A stretch of 64,000 nucleotides of DNA from UBA1422 sp963676385 (GCA_963676385.2 CAXXMM010000011.1:1-64000); one strand, 5' to 3'; counted from the first letter of the stretch, positions 1 through 9,577 are shown. Program-made: numbers and translations. Notes: generated by a model not told the origin, from the letters alone.

Positions 1-32
1 TTGGGCATCCTTTGCATGAGACGTGCCGCTAC

Positions 33-1474
33 TCACTTCGTGAGTAGGGCTACGGCTTCAACGTGCAAGGTCCAGGGGAACATGTCCACGGGGGTGGCCT
101 CTACAAATTGATAGCCTAGGCCGGCCAGGACTTTGATGTCCCGGGCCAAGGTGGCCGGGTCGCAGGAGACGTACACAATTCGGGAGGGAACCACGGAGGC
201 CACTGCCTCAAGGAGTGGCTGGGGGCATCCGGATCGGGGGGGATCCAAAATCACAACGTCTGCGTTTCGGGCAATTTGGATTCCTTCTTGATCCAGTTTT
301 TCTTCACATTCCGGGTCAAGAAGCTTTGCAGGATTTCTTCTGCTTTGCCTAAGAGGAATCTGGCGTTGACAATTCTGTTGATGACAGCATTTCGATTGGC
401 GTCCAAAACGGCATCCCGGGATACTTCTATGCCCAGGATGGATCCGGCATTTCCGGCGCAGTAAAGGCCGATGGCCCCAACACCGCAATATAAGTCCAGA
501 ACGTTTTCGGTTCCGGTTAAGGCGGCATATTCCAATACTTTATCATAAAGAGGCACGGTCATCTGTGGGTTGATTTGATAAAAGCTTAAAGGTGAGATTT
601 CAATGTCCAAGTCCCCTATTTTGTCCAAAATGGATTTTTTGCCGGCCAAAAGCAGGGAGTTTTTGCCATAGATTGCCGAGGTTTTATCTTTGTTGGTGTT
701 CACGTAGACGCTTTCCAGAGAATAACCGGTTTGTTCCACCCTTTCATCCATCATTTGGATAAGCTTTTCTGCCCCGGGGATCCCTTTGCCGTTGATGACC
801 AAGATTACCATGATTTCTTTGGTGGCAAAGGCGGTTTTCACAATCAAATGACGGAGAAGGCCTTGTTCCCAATTTTCATCCCAAGCGGTAATGTTGTCTT
901 CTTCCATAAAGAGCCGCAAGGCTTCTGCCACTGCCATGGCGCCTTGGGTCTGCAGCTTGCAATCAGAACAGTTGATAACTTCATGGCTTCGAATTTTATA
1001 AAATCCAACTGCCGGAGCTCCTAGATTTTCGATGATGCCACCTTTGATTTTTCGGTTGCCTCCGGTGCTTACCGGCAAGGTGACTTTGTTTCGATATCCA
1101 TAAGGCTCATCCATAGCCAAAATTGGTCGAATCAAGGGATTTTCCACGCCGCCCAGCCTTTTGATTCGTTCTGCCACCTGTTTCTCTTTGAGGGCAAGCT
1201 GACTTTTGTAGTTCATTTCCGACAAAGGGCAGCCGCCGCAATCTGCGGCATGGGTGCAGTATTTTTCGATTCGATCCGGGGACGGGGTTAGTATTTCAAC
1301 CACTTCCCCATTGGCATAATTCTTTTTCACTTTGGTGAGACGAACAGAAACCTTGTCTCCCACCACTGTGTCCGGTACAAAAACAGCAAGGCCGTCGATT
1401 TTGCCGATGCCTTGCCCTTCAAAACTAATATCTACAATATCCATCGTGGTGATGAATCCGGTTTGTATCAACAT
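33..1474 (-). CDS. rlmD: 23S rRNA (uracil-5-)-methyltransferase, RlmD/RumA family (one frameshift)
   Basis: SAM-dependent methyltransferase that makes 5-methyluridine in 23S rRNA (or tRNA). The order is an N-terminal TRAM-like RNA-binding domain (about residues 1-60), a [4Fe-4S] motif with cysteines near 73-82 (C-x5-C-GGC), the SAM site LDLYCGVGAIGL, and the catalytic-cysteine segment YVSCDPATLARD near the C-terminus. The reading frame breaks near 325-327: an AAA run on the coding strand would need to be AAAA to join the two halves, so one missing base is likely. An earlier in-frame ATG exists at 1486, but the GGAG at about 1480-1483 fits the ATG at 1474. The start overlaps the stop of the upstream MscS gene, so the two are probably co-transcribed. 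Confidence 0.85.
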
Positions 1475-1475
1475 A

Positions 1476-2558
1476 TTATTCTCCATTCCCGGCGGTACCC
1501 GTCAGGTCGCCAACTTGATTTAGGTTCACATTGCGGGTGGGGTAAGCAAAATGAATCCCCTCCTTTTGAAGTGCCTCTAGGATTTTTAGATTGATTTGAT
1601 GATGCGCATCCAAGTATTCATCGTAATCATCCCCTTCTATGAAATATACTACTTCATAATCCAGATAGTATTCCCGAAATGCCACAAAATGGGCTCGCCC
1701 AAATCGGGCAACTTGAGTACCATTTATGATTTCTTCCAGCATCTGAGGCAGCCTGGCCAGTTTGTCATGCTCCGTTTCAAAGTCCACCATCAGGTGAAAC
1801 AACACCCGGCGTTCTTTCATGGTTTTGTAGTTTTGAATTCGGGATTTGGTGATGTCCGAGTTGGCCATGACGATTTGCTCTCCATCCAGCGAACGAAGTC
1901 GTGTGGTTTTGACCCCAATATGCTCCACTGTGCCGGATTGAGGCCCCACCACAATAAAATCCCCGATTTCAAAGGGTTTGTCAAAAAAGATGGTAAAGAA
2001 GCAAAAAATATCAGCCAAAATAGATTGGGCGGCAAAGGCAATGGCCACGCCTCCCACACCCAAAACTGCAATTAAGGAGGAAATCTTCACCCCAATGTTG
2101 TCCAAGAACAAAATCAAGGCAGTGGTCCAGATAAAGATCTTCAGAAAAACGGTAAGCCAGTGAATGGCATTTTCTTTTGGCTTGTCTTTCACATCTTCTC
2201 CCGAATACTTATGGAAGACACTGACCAAAAATACAGAAATTGCAGCGGCGGCGGAAGTGGCCACGGTGGCAATGAGAAGCAGATTCAAGCCCCTCATAAC
2301 CCATGCCGGCAGGTTTAACAAGTTCAGACACACATAAACCAAAATCACCACCATGAGAGGAAAAGCGTTTTTGTTCAAAAGGTTTTCCCAAAACAAGGGT
2401 TCCCTGTCGCTATCTGTCTTTTCATGTTTTTTGATAAGATACAGTGCCAGATTTTTTAGTAATATGAAGATGAGAATGCCTATGATAATCACCAGCAAAA
2501 TTTCAATGACTTCCCGTATTGTATTTTCGTAAACCGTAAGATTCAGCCAATCTCCCAT
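1476..2558 (-). CDS. MscS-family mechanosensitive ion channel
   Basis: Predicted small-conductance mechanosensitive channel of 360 aa in the cell membrane. It has three to four N-terminal hydrophobic segments (about residues 15-35, 60-85, 95-120, 130-155). The MscS pore-lining helix and beta-domain signature follow, including VLGVGGVAIAFAAQSILAD and FDKPFEIGDFIVVG, then a soluble C-terminal alpha/beta domain. These proteins release osmolytes on hypo-osmotic shock. An AGGAAA ribosome binding site precedes the ATG. It lies directly upstream of rlmD, with no room for a separate promoter. Confidence 0.88.
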   Translation of the reverse strand: MGDWLNLTVYENTIREVIEILLVIIIGILIFILLKNLALYLIKKHEKTDSDREPLFWENLLNKNAFPLMVVILVYVCLNLLNLPAWVMRGLNLLLIATVATSAAAAISVFLVSVFHKYSGEDVKDKPKENAIHWLTVFLKIFIWTTALILFLDNIGVKISSLIAVLGVGGVAIAFAAQSILADIFCFFTIFFDKPFEIGDFIVVGPQSGTVEHIGVKTTRLRSLDGEQIVMANSDITKSRIQNYKTMKERRVLFHLMVDFETEHDKLARLPQMLEEIINGTQVARFGRAHFVAFREYYLDYEVVYFIEGDDYDEYLDAHHQINLKILEALQKEGIHFAYPTRNVNLNQVGDLTGTAGNGE

Positions 2559-2597
2559 GGTATAATTTCCTTTCTTAGTTCAAGGCTTATCCTTTTA

Positions 2598-2646
2598 CTT
2601 ATGCTCTGTGCTTGTCCTTTTGCTTACGCCCTGTGCTTGTCCTTTG
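2598..2646. repeat. Imperfect tandem duplication at the 3' end of whiA
   Basis: Two adjacent copies of about 24-25 bp (2598-2622 and 2623-2646). On the minus strand both read as codons for KDKHRA followed by a stop, so the end of whiA is duplicated just beyond its own stop codon. Confidence 0.7.
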
Positions 2647-3574
2647 CCATTTCGGCAATTCGGGCAAATCGATTGTTGACCCCTGCCTTTTTTAAGGGGG
2701 GATCCAACATGGCGCCCAGTTCTGACATGCTGGCGTCGGGATTTTCCAGGCGCAAGGATGCGATTTCCCGAAGTTTCGGCGGCAAGGTTTCTAATCCGCC
2801 GGTACCCATGACCGCCTTTATGTCTCCAATTTGTTTTTCCGAAGCCATAATGGTTTTGTCAATGTTGGCGGTATCACAGTTTTGAATTCGGTTGGCCCGA
2901 TTCACCAACTCTTTTTTCATCCGAATATCTTCAAAGGCAAAATACTGGGAATGGGCGCCCATAATGGCCAGCAAATCCAAAATCTGCCCGGCGGCCTTGA
3001 CATAAACCACATACTGACCTTTTCGCACAACAACCTTTGCATGAATGTCAATAAATCCGTTGAGAAGCCGTTTTACGTCCCCGGCCAACACTTCCGTATC
3101 GCAGACAATTTCAAACTGGTATCCCTTTTCCGGATTGCTCATGGTGCCGGTGCCCAGAAACAGGCCTCTTAGATATGCTTTGCGGCAACACTTGGTTTTG
3201 ATCAGATTGTCATAAATCCCGTCGCTGATATAGTTCATTCCCCCACGAAGCATGAGGATGCCGGTTTCCCGGAGAATCTGCTCGCTTAAATCTTCAGGTC
3301 CCAAGGTCATCAAATAGACTTTCCCTTTGTTGATGGCTTGACTTCGCCCAATCTCCAGGGTAGGATCCACATTAAAATATTCTTTTAGCAAGGTTTTGTA
3401 GTGACGTGCCACCGCATTATGCTCTGTGGTGAGGACAACTTTAAATTTGCCGCCTCCCACCAATTTTATGGTGCCGCAGACCCGAATAAAGCCGGATAAC
3501 TCTGCCAGCATGCAGCAATTTTTGGTTGGCACGATGTGCGCCAATTCATCTTTGGTATCTTTGGAAAAAGTCAT
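2624..3574 (-). CDS. whiA: DNA-binding protein WhiA
   Basis: Conserved Gram-positive protein of 316 aa. It has an N-terminal LAGLIDADG-endonuclease-like domain without nuclease activity (GFIRVCGTIK; LRGLFLGTGTMSNPEKGY) and a C-terminal helix-turn-helix (ASLRLENPDASMSELGAML). In Streptomyces it controls sporulation; in Bacillus it affects division and chromosome segregation. It follows rapZ with a 12-bp gap, as in the usual rapZ-whiA pairing, but the yvcK gene that normally lies between them in Firmicutes is absent. The length matches the family. Confidence 0.95.
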   Translation of the reverse strand: MTFSKDTKDELAHIVPTKNCCMLAELSGFIRVCGTIKLVGGGKFKVVLTTEHNAVARHYKTLLKEYFNVDPTLEIGRSQAINKGKVYLMTLGPEDLSEQILRETGILMLRGGMNYISDGIYDNLIKTKCCRKAYLRGLFLGTGTMSNPEKGYQFEIVCDTEVLAGDVKRLLNGFIDIHAKVVVRKGQYVVYVKAAGQILDLLAIMGAHSQYFAFEDIRMKKELVNRANRIQNCDTANIDKTIMASEKQIGDIKAVMGTGGLETLPPKLREIASLRLENPDASMSELGAMLDPPLKKAGVNNRFARIAEMAKDKHRA

Positions 3575-3586
3575 AGCTTCTGCTTT

Positions 3587-4441
3587 CTATTTGTTTAATT
3601 CTCTGTGCTCTACTGTGACGATTCTGCCACCTTCACGGAAAATCCTGGCCACCTCATTGGCCACGACAACAGATCGATGTTGTCCCCCGGTACACCCAAA
3701 GGCCAAATTCAAATGGTTTTTGCCTTCCCGTTCAAAAGACGGAATAATTGAATCCACCAATTCCACGATTCGTTTCACATAATTCTGGGTTTCCGGTTGT
3801 TTCAACACAAATTCTTTGACTTTTTTGCTGTTTCCCGTAAGTTTTTTCATGCTCTTGATGTAATAAGGATTGGGCAGGAATCGAACATCCAACACCATAT
3901 CCGCCGTGATGAGAATCCCTTTTTTGAACCCAAAGGAAGTAACGTTAATTACAAAGGTATTCAGAGTCTCTTCAGAAGAAAAAATCTCAAACAGCTTCCC
4001 CTTAAGGTCGGCTGCCTTCATTTTTGAAGTGTCAATGATATAGTCGGCGCTTTTTTTGATTTCTTCCAGCATGGCCCGTTCTTTTGCCAATGCTTCCAAG
4101 GTAATGGCCTTACCGGTCATGGGATGCACCCTTCGAGTTTCACTAAATCGTTGCACCAACACATTGTCGGTGGTATCCAAAAACAATACCCGGTAGTCTG
4201 TTTGGCTTTCTTTTAATTGCTCAATGGCACCCTTCAAATCTCCAAAAAACTCGCCACCACGAATATCCACCACAAAGGCAGCCTTCTGAATGCCGCTTCG
4301 CCCGGACAAAACCAAATCGATAAAGTTTTTAATCAATGCCGGCGGCATATTATCAATGCAATAATACCCAAAGTCCTCCAAAAAATTGGCTGCCTGGGTT
4401 TTGCCGGCTCCTGACAATCCTGTTATAATGATGACTTTCAT
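3587..4441 (-). CDS. rapZ: RNase adapter / nucleotide-binding protein RapZ (YvcJ)
   Basis: P-loop protein of 284 aa. The Walker A motif GLSGAGKT is at residues 8-15 and a Walker-B-like RVLFLDTTD lies near residue 85. The C-terminal RapZ domain contains GCTGGQHRSVVVANEVA. In E. coli RapZ senses glucosamine-6-phosphate and guides RNase E to small RNAs; in Bacillus YvcJ hydrolyses nucleotides and affects competence. It sits between the PHP-domain gene and whiA in a murB-PHP-rapZ-whiA operon, which links it to cell-wall precursor supply. Confidence 0.95.
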   Translation of the reverse strand: MKVIIITGLSGAGKTQAANFLEDFGYYCIDNMPPALIKNFIDLVLSGRSGIQKAAFVVDIRGGEFFGDLKGAIEQLKESQTDYRVLFLDTTDNVLVQRFSETRRVHPMTGKAITLEALAKERAMLEEIKKSADYIIDTSKMKAADLKGKLFEIFSSEETLNTFVINVTSFGFKKGILITADMVLDVRFLPNPYYIKSMKKLTGNSKKVKEFVLKQPETQNYVKRIVELVDSIIPSFEREGKNHLNLAFGCTGGQHRSVVVANEVARIFREGGRIVTVEHRELNK

Positions 4442-4457
4442 TTTGCACCTGTTCTCT

Positions 4458-5213
4458 CTATATTTCTTGGATATTTACAATCCTCGCTGGATCCAATCCG
4501 GCATCCAGTGCTCGTTTCAGACCTTTTTCAAACCCGCCGATTCGCTCCGGTCTATGGGCATCGCTACTAATCACAAACTTTGCTTCTGTTGGAATGACCG
4601 CCTTGATTTCATCTTGGGTCAAATTTCGATGAAAATTGCTGATTTCCATCCAGGTATCCGTCTCTGCGCAGGCCTTGGCAATGGCAACAATATCCACCGG
4701 TGCTTTGTCCCCGGGATGGGTCAAAATTCGCAGATTGTTTTCAAATAATGCCCGAATTATCATCTCTGTGTTTTGGATTCTTGATTTTTGGGTTCGGGTT
4801 TGGCCCCTGAGAATCCCCTTTGTCATCATGTAGTTTGACAGGGTATGGCTGTTTGGAACCGCCAAATGATATCCTCCTATGAGAAAATCAAACCCTCTGG
4901 CTTCTTCCGGTGAAACATCCAACGATCTTTTTCCATCCATAATATTGGCTTCCACGCTGAGATAAATCTCAAGTTGAGGTAGCAATTCCTTCATCCCATT
5001 AATTTCTTCCCTGATTTTGGGAAGATCCCTTAGCTTGATACCAAAGGTCACATGTCCGGGTCCGTGGTCGCTTAACGCCAAGGCTGTCAACCCTTTGGCT
5101 GCGGCAGCTCTGACATTTTGCTCAATGGTTCCTTTCCCGTGGGGAGTCCATGGGGTCAGTCCATGGGAATAGGTGGAATGGGTATGATAATCAAAAATCA
5201 TTTTGTAATTCAT
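4458..5213 (-). CDS. PHP-domain metal-dependent phosphoesterase
   Basis: Protein of 251 aa with a PHP-domain metal site: FDYHTHSTYSHG at the N-terminus, SDHGPGH near residue 50, an internal HPG near 165 and SSDAHRPERIGGF near the C-terminus. These motifs are typical of histidinol-phosphatase-like or YcdX/PolX-like phosphatases. Its substrate cannot be told from sequence. The stop of murB overlaps its start by 4 bp (ATGA), so the two are translationally coupled. The same gene order is common in Clostridia. Confidence 0.85.
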   Translation of the reverse strand: MNYKMIFDYHTHSTYSHGLTPWTPHGKGTIEQNVRAAAAKGLTALALSDHGPGHVTFGIKLRDLPKIREEINGMKELLPQLEIYLSVEANIMDGKRSLDVSPEEARGFDFLIGGYHLAVPNSHTLSNYMMTKGILRGQTRTQKSRIQNTEMIIRALFENNLRILTHPGDKAPVDIVAIAKACAETDTWMEISNFHRNLTQDEIKAVIPTEAKFVISSDAHRPERIGGFEKGLKRALDAGLDPARIVNIQEI

Positions 5214-6124
5214 TCTGTTTCTCCAATAATGCGTACTTCCGGCTCAAGAAAAACGCCAAATTTGTCCAGCACTGTTCCTTGCACCATGTGCATCAAGGTA
5301 AGAATATCGGCGGCCGTCGCCCCCCCATTATTGACAATAAACCCGCAATGCTGGGGAGAGACCTGGGCGCCTCCATAGGATAGCCCGGCAAGGCCTGCAT
5401 CTTGTATAAGTTTCCCGGCAAAGTGTCCTTGGGGCCGCTTAAAAAAACTGCCGGCGCTGGGCAATGCCATGGGTTGTTTCTGGTTTCTTCGGTTATTGAA
5501 GTCTTTCATTTTGGCGGAGATTTTTTCTCTGTCCCCTGGTTTCAATTGAAGGGTGGCACTTAACACAATCTCCCCGGATTCCATCAGACTGCTGTGGCGA
5601 TATTCATATGCCATTTCTACCGGGGTCAAAATCCTCGTGTGCTTCCCATCTTGGGAAACCACTTCCCCCTGGACAACCACGTCTTTCATTTCTCCTCCGT
5701 ATGCCCCGGCATTCATAAATACCCCGCCCCCCAAAGAGCCGGGAATGCCTGAAGCAAATTCCAAACCGGTCAATTCATGTTCCATGGCAGTTCGTGCCAC
5801 CACAGACAACGCCGCCCCGGCACCGACGGTCATGGTGTTCTCTGCTACGGTGATGGCACTAAAGGGTTCGCCCAAATGAACAACAACTCCCGGATAGCCA
5901 CCATCTAAAAACAGCAAGTTGGTTCCCTTTCCCAAAATAATAAAGGGACAGCCTTCTTGGTGCAAAAGTTTGAGAATCTCCAATAATTCCTTCACCGAGT
6001 TTGGGGTCACCAAAAGATCCGCTTTTCCACCGGCCTGAAAGGAAGTATAGCCTGCCATGGAGGGGTTTTCAGTGATTGGGGAAGAAAGTCCCAGTTGATT
6101 CAGTTGTGAAACGATTTGGTTCAT
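5210..6124 (-). CDS. murB: UDP-N-acetylmuramate dehydrogenase (UDP-N-acetylenolpyruvoylglucosamine reductase)
   Basis: FAD-dependent cytoplasmic enzyme that reduces UDP-GlcNAc-enolpyruvate to UDP-MurNAc with NADPH, the step after MurA. The FAD-binding half has FIILGKGTNLLFLDGG and GIPGSLGGGVFMNAGAYGG. The active-site serine segment PSAGSFFKRP lies near residue 225, and LEPEVRIIG is at the C-terminus. At 304 aa it matches the short type II MurB of Gram-positive bacteria. It is the first gene of the murB-PHP-rapZ-whiA operon and is divergent from argG. Confidence 0.96.
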   Translation of the reverse strand: MNQIVSQLNQLGLSSPITENPSMAGYTSFQAGGKADLLVTPNSVKELLEILKLLHQEGCPFIILGKGTNLLFLDGGYPGVVVHLGEPFSAITVAENTMTVGAGAALSVVARTAMEHELTGLEFASGIPGSLGGGVFMNAGAYGGEMKDVVVQGEVVSQDGKHTRILTPVEMAYEYRHSSLMESGEIVLSATLQLKPGDREKISAKMKDFNNRRNQKQPMALPSAGSFFKRPQGHFAGKLIQDAGLAGLSYGGAQVSPQHCGFIVNNGGATAADILTLMHMVQGTVLDKFGVFLEPEVRIIGETE

Positions 6125-6218
6125 AAGGTCGTACCTTTTCCGGATGACAAAAATATCCTCTTTTGGACATTTTACAACAAAAATTGGGGAAAGTCTTTAC
6201 TTTTTTTGTGTTTTCCCC

Positions 6219-6246
6219 TTGAAAAACCCGGAGAAATATGTATAAT
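6219..6246 (+). promoter_or_regulatory. Sigma-A-type promoter of argGH
   Basis: TTGAAA (6219-6224) and TATAAT (6241-6246) with a 16-bp spacer, 41 bp upstream of the argG start. Confidence 0.7.
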
Positions 6247-6286
6247 TAGTACAAAATGTTAATAAATATGCATAGGAGAAAACACC

Positions 6287-7564
6287 ATGATACCCAACGA
6301 AAAAGTAGTGCTGGCATACTCCGGCGGACTTGACACCTCCGTCATCATTCCCTGGCTTAAGGAATTCTATCACAGCGATGTGATTGCGGTATGCTGTAAC
6401 GCAGGTCAAAAAGAAGATTTTGATGCCATTGAAAAAAAGGCCTATGCCACAGGTGCTGTCAAAGCATACATTGTGGACATTCAGGATGAATTCATTACAG
6501 ATTTCATTTGGCCGACACTCAAAGCAGGTGCCATCTATGAAGATGAGTACATGCTGGGAACGTCCATGGCCAGACCACTGATGGCCAAAAAGTTAGTTGA
6601 AATCGCCCAAAAAGAAGGTGCTTACTATATTTGCCACGGATGCACCGGCAAAGGGAATGACCAAGTCCGGTTTGAGACCACTATAAAAGCGTTGGATCCT
6701 GCTATTAAAATTATTGCTCCTTGGAGAGACCCGGCATGGACATTTTCTTCCAGAGAAGAAATGATCGAGTATGCCGGCTTACATAACATCCCCATTACCC
6801 AAACCACCCAGCAGATTTACAGCAGAGACGAGAATATTTGGCACATCAGCCATGAAGGTGGCAATCTGGAAAATCCATGGAATCAGCATTTAGATGATAT
6901 CCATGTCCTAAGTGTTACCCCGGAAAAGGCCCCGGACTTCCCTACTTATATTGAAGTGGGGTTCAAAAAAGGCATTCCTGTTTCTGTTAACGGCAAAAAA
7001 ATGTCTCCGCAGGAATTAATGCGCACCCTAAACAAATTAGGCGGCGACAACGGGGTCGGCACCATTGATATTATTGAAAACCGACTGGTAGGTATGAAAT
7101 CCAGAGGTGTGTACGAAACTCCCGGCGGCACTATTTTGTTCAATGCCCACCGTGCTCTGGAAAAACTGATTTTGGATCGTGATACCCTCCACTACAAAAA
7201 AATCATTGCAGAGAAATTTGCTCAACTGGTTTATGATGGTTTGTGGTATACTCCTCTCAGAACAGCAATTTCGGCTTTTGTGGATGACACCCAGGATTTG
7301 GTAACCGGAAAGGTGAAACTGAAGCTATACAAAGGTACGGCAACCCCGGTGGCTTCCCAGTCGCCAAACTCCCTGTACATGGAAGAGTTCGCCACCTTTA
7401 GCAAAGACGAAGTCTACACTCAAAGCGATGCTACCGGGTTTATCAACCTGTTCTCATTGCCATTGAAGATACGTGCCATTCAAAAGCAAAACAAAGAAGG
7501 AGGGTCCACCAAAGATGAAACTTTGGAAAGGAAGGTTTACAAAAGCAGCGACTTCATCCAGTGA
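6287..7564 (+). CDS. argG: Argininosuccinate synthase
   Basis: Ligates citrulline and aspartate with ATP to argininosuccinate, the penultimate step of arginine synthesis. The ATP pyrophosphatase P-loop AYSGGLDTSV is at residues 10-19. The substrate-binding segments CHGCTGKGNDQVRFE and APWRDPAWTFSSREEMIEYA follow. At 425 aa it is about 20 residues longer than usual: the conserved end INLFSLPLKIRA is followed by a charged tail whose last 50 nt are also the start of argH in another frame. The ribosome binding site is AGGAGA, and the gene has its own promoter. Confidence 0.96.
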   Translation: MIPNEKVVLAYSGGLDTSVIIPWLKEFYHSDVIAVCCNAGQKEDFDAIEKKAYATGAVKAYIVDIQDEFITDFIWPTLKAGAIYEDEYMLGTSMARPLMAKKLVEIAQKEGAYYICHGCTGKGNDQVRFETTIKALDPAIKIIAPWRDPAWTFSSREEMIEYAGLHNIPITQTTQQIYSRDENIWHISHEGGNLENPWNQHLDDIHVLSVTPEKAPDFPTYIEVGFKKGIPVSVNGKKMSPQELMRTLNKLGGDNGVGTIDIIENRLVGMKSRGVYETPGGTILFNAHRALEKLILDRDTLHYKKIIAEKFAQLVYDGLWYTPLRTAISAFVDDTQDLVTGKVKLKLYKGTATPVASQSPNSLYMEEFATFSKDEVYTQSDATGFINLFSLPLKIRAIQKQNKEGGSTKDETLERKVYKSSDFIQ

Positions 7565-8885
7565 CGCATTTAATGCTTCTATCACTTTTGATGAAAGACT
7601 GTACAAAGAAGATATTACCGGCAGCATAGCCCACGCAAAGATGCTGGCCAAACAGAATATTATATCTCAAATCGAGGCAGAAACCATGGTTTCTGCCTTG
7701 ACTGGGATATTGCAGGATATTGAGGCAGGACGTGTGGACTTTTCCATTGAAATGGAAGATATCCATATGAATATTGAGGCACTGCTCACGGAACGTATTG
7801 GCGAATTGGGGAAAAAACTTCATACTGCCAGAAGCCGAAACGATCAGGTGGCCCTGGATTTTCGCCTGCACGTCATGAAAGAAACCGCGGAAATTTCCCA
7901 AATCTTACAGGATTTGAAGCTTCTGCTGGTGGATTTGGCGGAAAAACATGTGGAAACCATTATGCCCGGCTACACCCATATGCAACGGGCCCAACCGGTG
8001 ACCTTAGGATATCATCTGCTATCCTATTTTCAGATGTTTTCAAGAGATCAGGATCGGTTTGGGGATTGTTTGAAACGAACTGACAGCCTTCCCTTAGGTT
8101 CCGGTGCTTTGGCAGGCACCACTTATGCCACTGACAGGGATTATCTGGCCAGTGAATTGGGATTTTCCAAAGTCTCCGAAAACGCCATGGATGCTGTCAG
8201 TGACAGGGATTTTGCCATAGAATTCCTTAATTGCTGCGCCATGACCATGATGCATCTTTCCAGATTTTGCGAAGAATTGATTCTTTGGAATTCCTCGGAA
8301 TTTGGGTTTGTTGAAATGGACGATGCTTATTCCACGGGAAGCAGCATTATGCCTCAGAAAAAAAACCCGGACATGGCAGAGTTGATTCGCGGCAAAACCG
8401 GTCGGGTCTATGGAGATTTGATAACCCTTTTGACCATTATGAAGGGCTTGCCCTTGGCATACAACAAAGATATGCAAGAGGACAAACTGCCGGTTTTTGA
8501 TGCCGGGGATACCCTAAAACACTCTCTTCAAATTTTTATTGAAATGCTCTCCACCCTGACTTTTAAGGAAGAAACCATGAAAACTGCTGCTAAAACCGGT
8601 TTTCTCAACGCAACAGATGCGGCAGATTATTTGGTTTCCAAGGGAATTCCCTTTCGAGATTGTCATGAAATCATTGGCAAATTGGTTCTCCACTGCATTA
8701 CAACGGGGCAAGCCATTGAAGATTTGCCTTTGGAGGAGTTGAAACAATTTTCCCCTGCCTTTGATCAGGATGTTTATGGGAAGTTGACCTTGGTTAGTTG
8801 TGTAAATAACAAGGGTTCCTATGGTTCAACATCCTTTGACAGTGTAAAAAAACAAATCCTCAACATCAGGAAAAACATGGTATAA
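7515..8885 (+). CDS. argH: Argininosuccinate lyase
   Basis: Splits argininosuccinate into arginine and fumarate. It is a fumarase/aspartase-superfamily enzyme of 456 aa with the N-terminal MKLWKGRF, the TARSRNDQVALDFRL segment and the family signature GSSIMPQKKNPD. The ATG at 7515 is chosen because the conserved N-terminus starts there and GGAGGG lies at about 7499-7504; an upstream start at 7473 would add non-conserved residues. It overlaps argG by 50 nt out of frame, so translational coupling is likely. Confidence 0.96.
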   Translation: MKLWKGRFTKAATSSSDAFNASITFDERLYKEDITGSIAHAKMLAKQNIISQIEAETMVSALTGILQDIEAGRVDFSIEMEDIHMNIEALLTERIGELGKKLHTARSRNDQVALDFRLHVMKETAEISQILQDLKLLLVDLAEKHVETIMPGYTHMQRAQPVTLGYHLLSYFQMFSRDQDRFGDCLKRTDSLPLGSGALAGTTYATDRDYLASELGFSKVSENAMDAVSDRDFAIEFLNCCAMTMMHLSRFCEELILWNSSEFGFVEMDDAYSTGSSIMPQKKNPDMAELIRGKTGRVYGDLITLLTIMKGLPLAYNKDMQEDKLPVFDAGDTLKHSLQIFIEMLSTLTFKEETMKTAAKTGFLNATDAADYLVSKGIPFRDCHEIIGKLVLHCITTGQAIEDLPLEELKQFSPAFDQDVYGKLTLVSCVNNKGSYGSTSFDSVKKQILNIRKNMV

Positions 8886-8939
8886 TAAAAAAAATGATTA
8901 CTACCATTACTACCTTGATCACTATATAAGGAGTACCTG

Positions 8940-9566
8940 ATGAACCTAAAAAATCCCCGCGACAAATGGAGTTTTCGCACCCACCTGTTTGGTGCTTTTT
9001 TAGGTGTTTTGGCAACCATCTATTTGGTGTCCGCCCACTTTGATCATGTTGTGCCCTATTTGATCTTTGGCCTTTCTGTCATCGCCCTCTATAGTTGCAG
9101 CGCTTTGTATCACTACATGCCAGGTCCGGCATCCCGGATTTTAAAACTACGGAAACTGGATCATTGCATGATTTTTGTTTTAATCGCCGGCACGTACACC
9201 CCTATCATTCTTGCCTTCTTTTCCCCCACCAAAGCATTGATTTATCTCTTGGTTATGTGGGGAATTGCCCTTCTGGGCTCCTTAATGAAATTGGTCTGGA
9301 TTCAGGCACCCCGTTGGTTATATACCCTCCTTTATTTGGCAATGGGATGGGCGGCAGTTGGGGAAATCCCCTTCTTTTATACCCTTTCTCCATCCTTTGT
9401 TTTCTGGTTAATTGCAGGAGGGATTGCTTATACCATCGGTGCCGTTATGTATGCCTTTAAAAAACCAAATCCCTCGCCGGATTTTGGGTTTCATGAAATA
9501 TTTCATGTGTTTATTATTGTAGGCACCGCCTGCCACTTTGTGGCAATTGCGTTTCATTTGTCCTAG
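8940..9566 (+). CDS. Hemolysin III-family (PAQR-like) membrane protein
   Basis: Integral membrane protein of 208 aa with about seven hydrophobic segments. The conserved Hly-III/PAQR metal-ligand motifs are present: SALYHYMPG near residue 55, LDHCMIFVLIAGTYTPI near 75, and HEIFHVFIIVGTACHF at the C-terminus. Despite the family name, hemolytic activity is not established for most members, and a metal-dependent hydrolase role has been proposed. An AAGGAG site precedes the ATG. It is followed after 11 bp by the MgtC-like gene. Confidence 0.85.
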   Translation: MNLKNPRDKWSFRTHLFGAFLGVLATIYLVSAHFDHVVPYLIFGLSVIALYSCSALYHYMPGPASRILKLRKLDHCMIFVLIAGTYTPIILAFFSPTKALIYLLVMWGIALLGSLMKLVWIQAPRWLYTLLYLAMGWAAVGEIPFFYTLSPSFVFWLIAGGIAYTIGAVMYAFKKPNPSPDFGFHEIFHVFIIVGTACHFVAIAFHLS

Positions 9567-9577
9567 GAGGTGATAGG

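Noticed and set aside
33..488. Separate 151-aa protein at the start of the window
   Set aside because: Its C-terminal 90 residues are the end of RlmD, and the front part is an out-of-frame extension. It is one frameshifted gene, not two.
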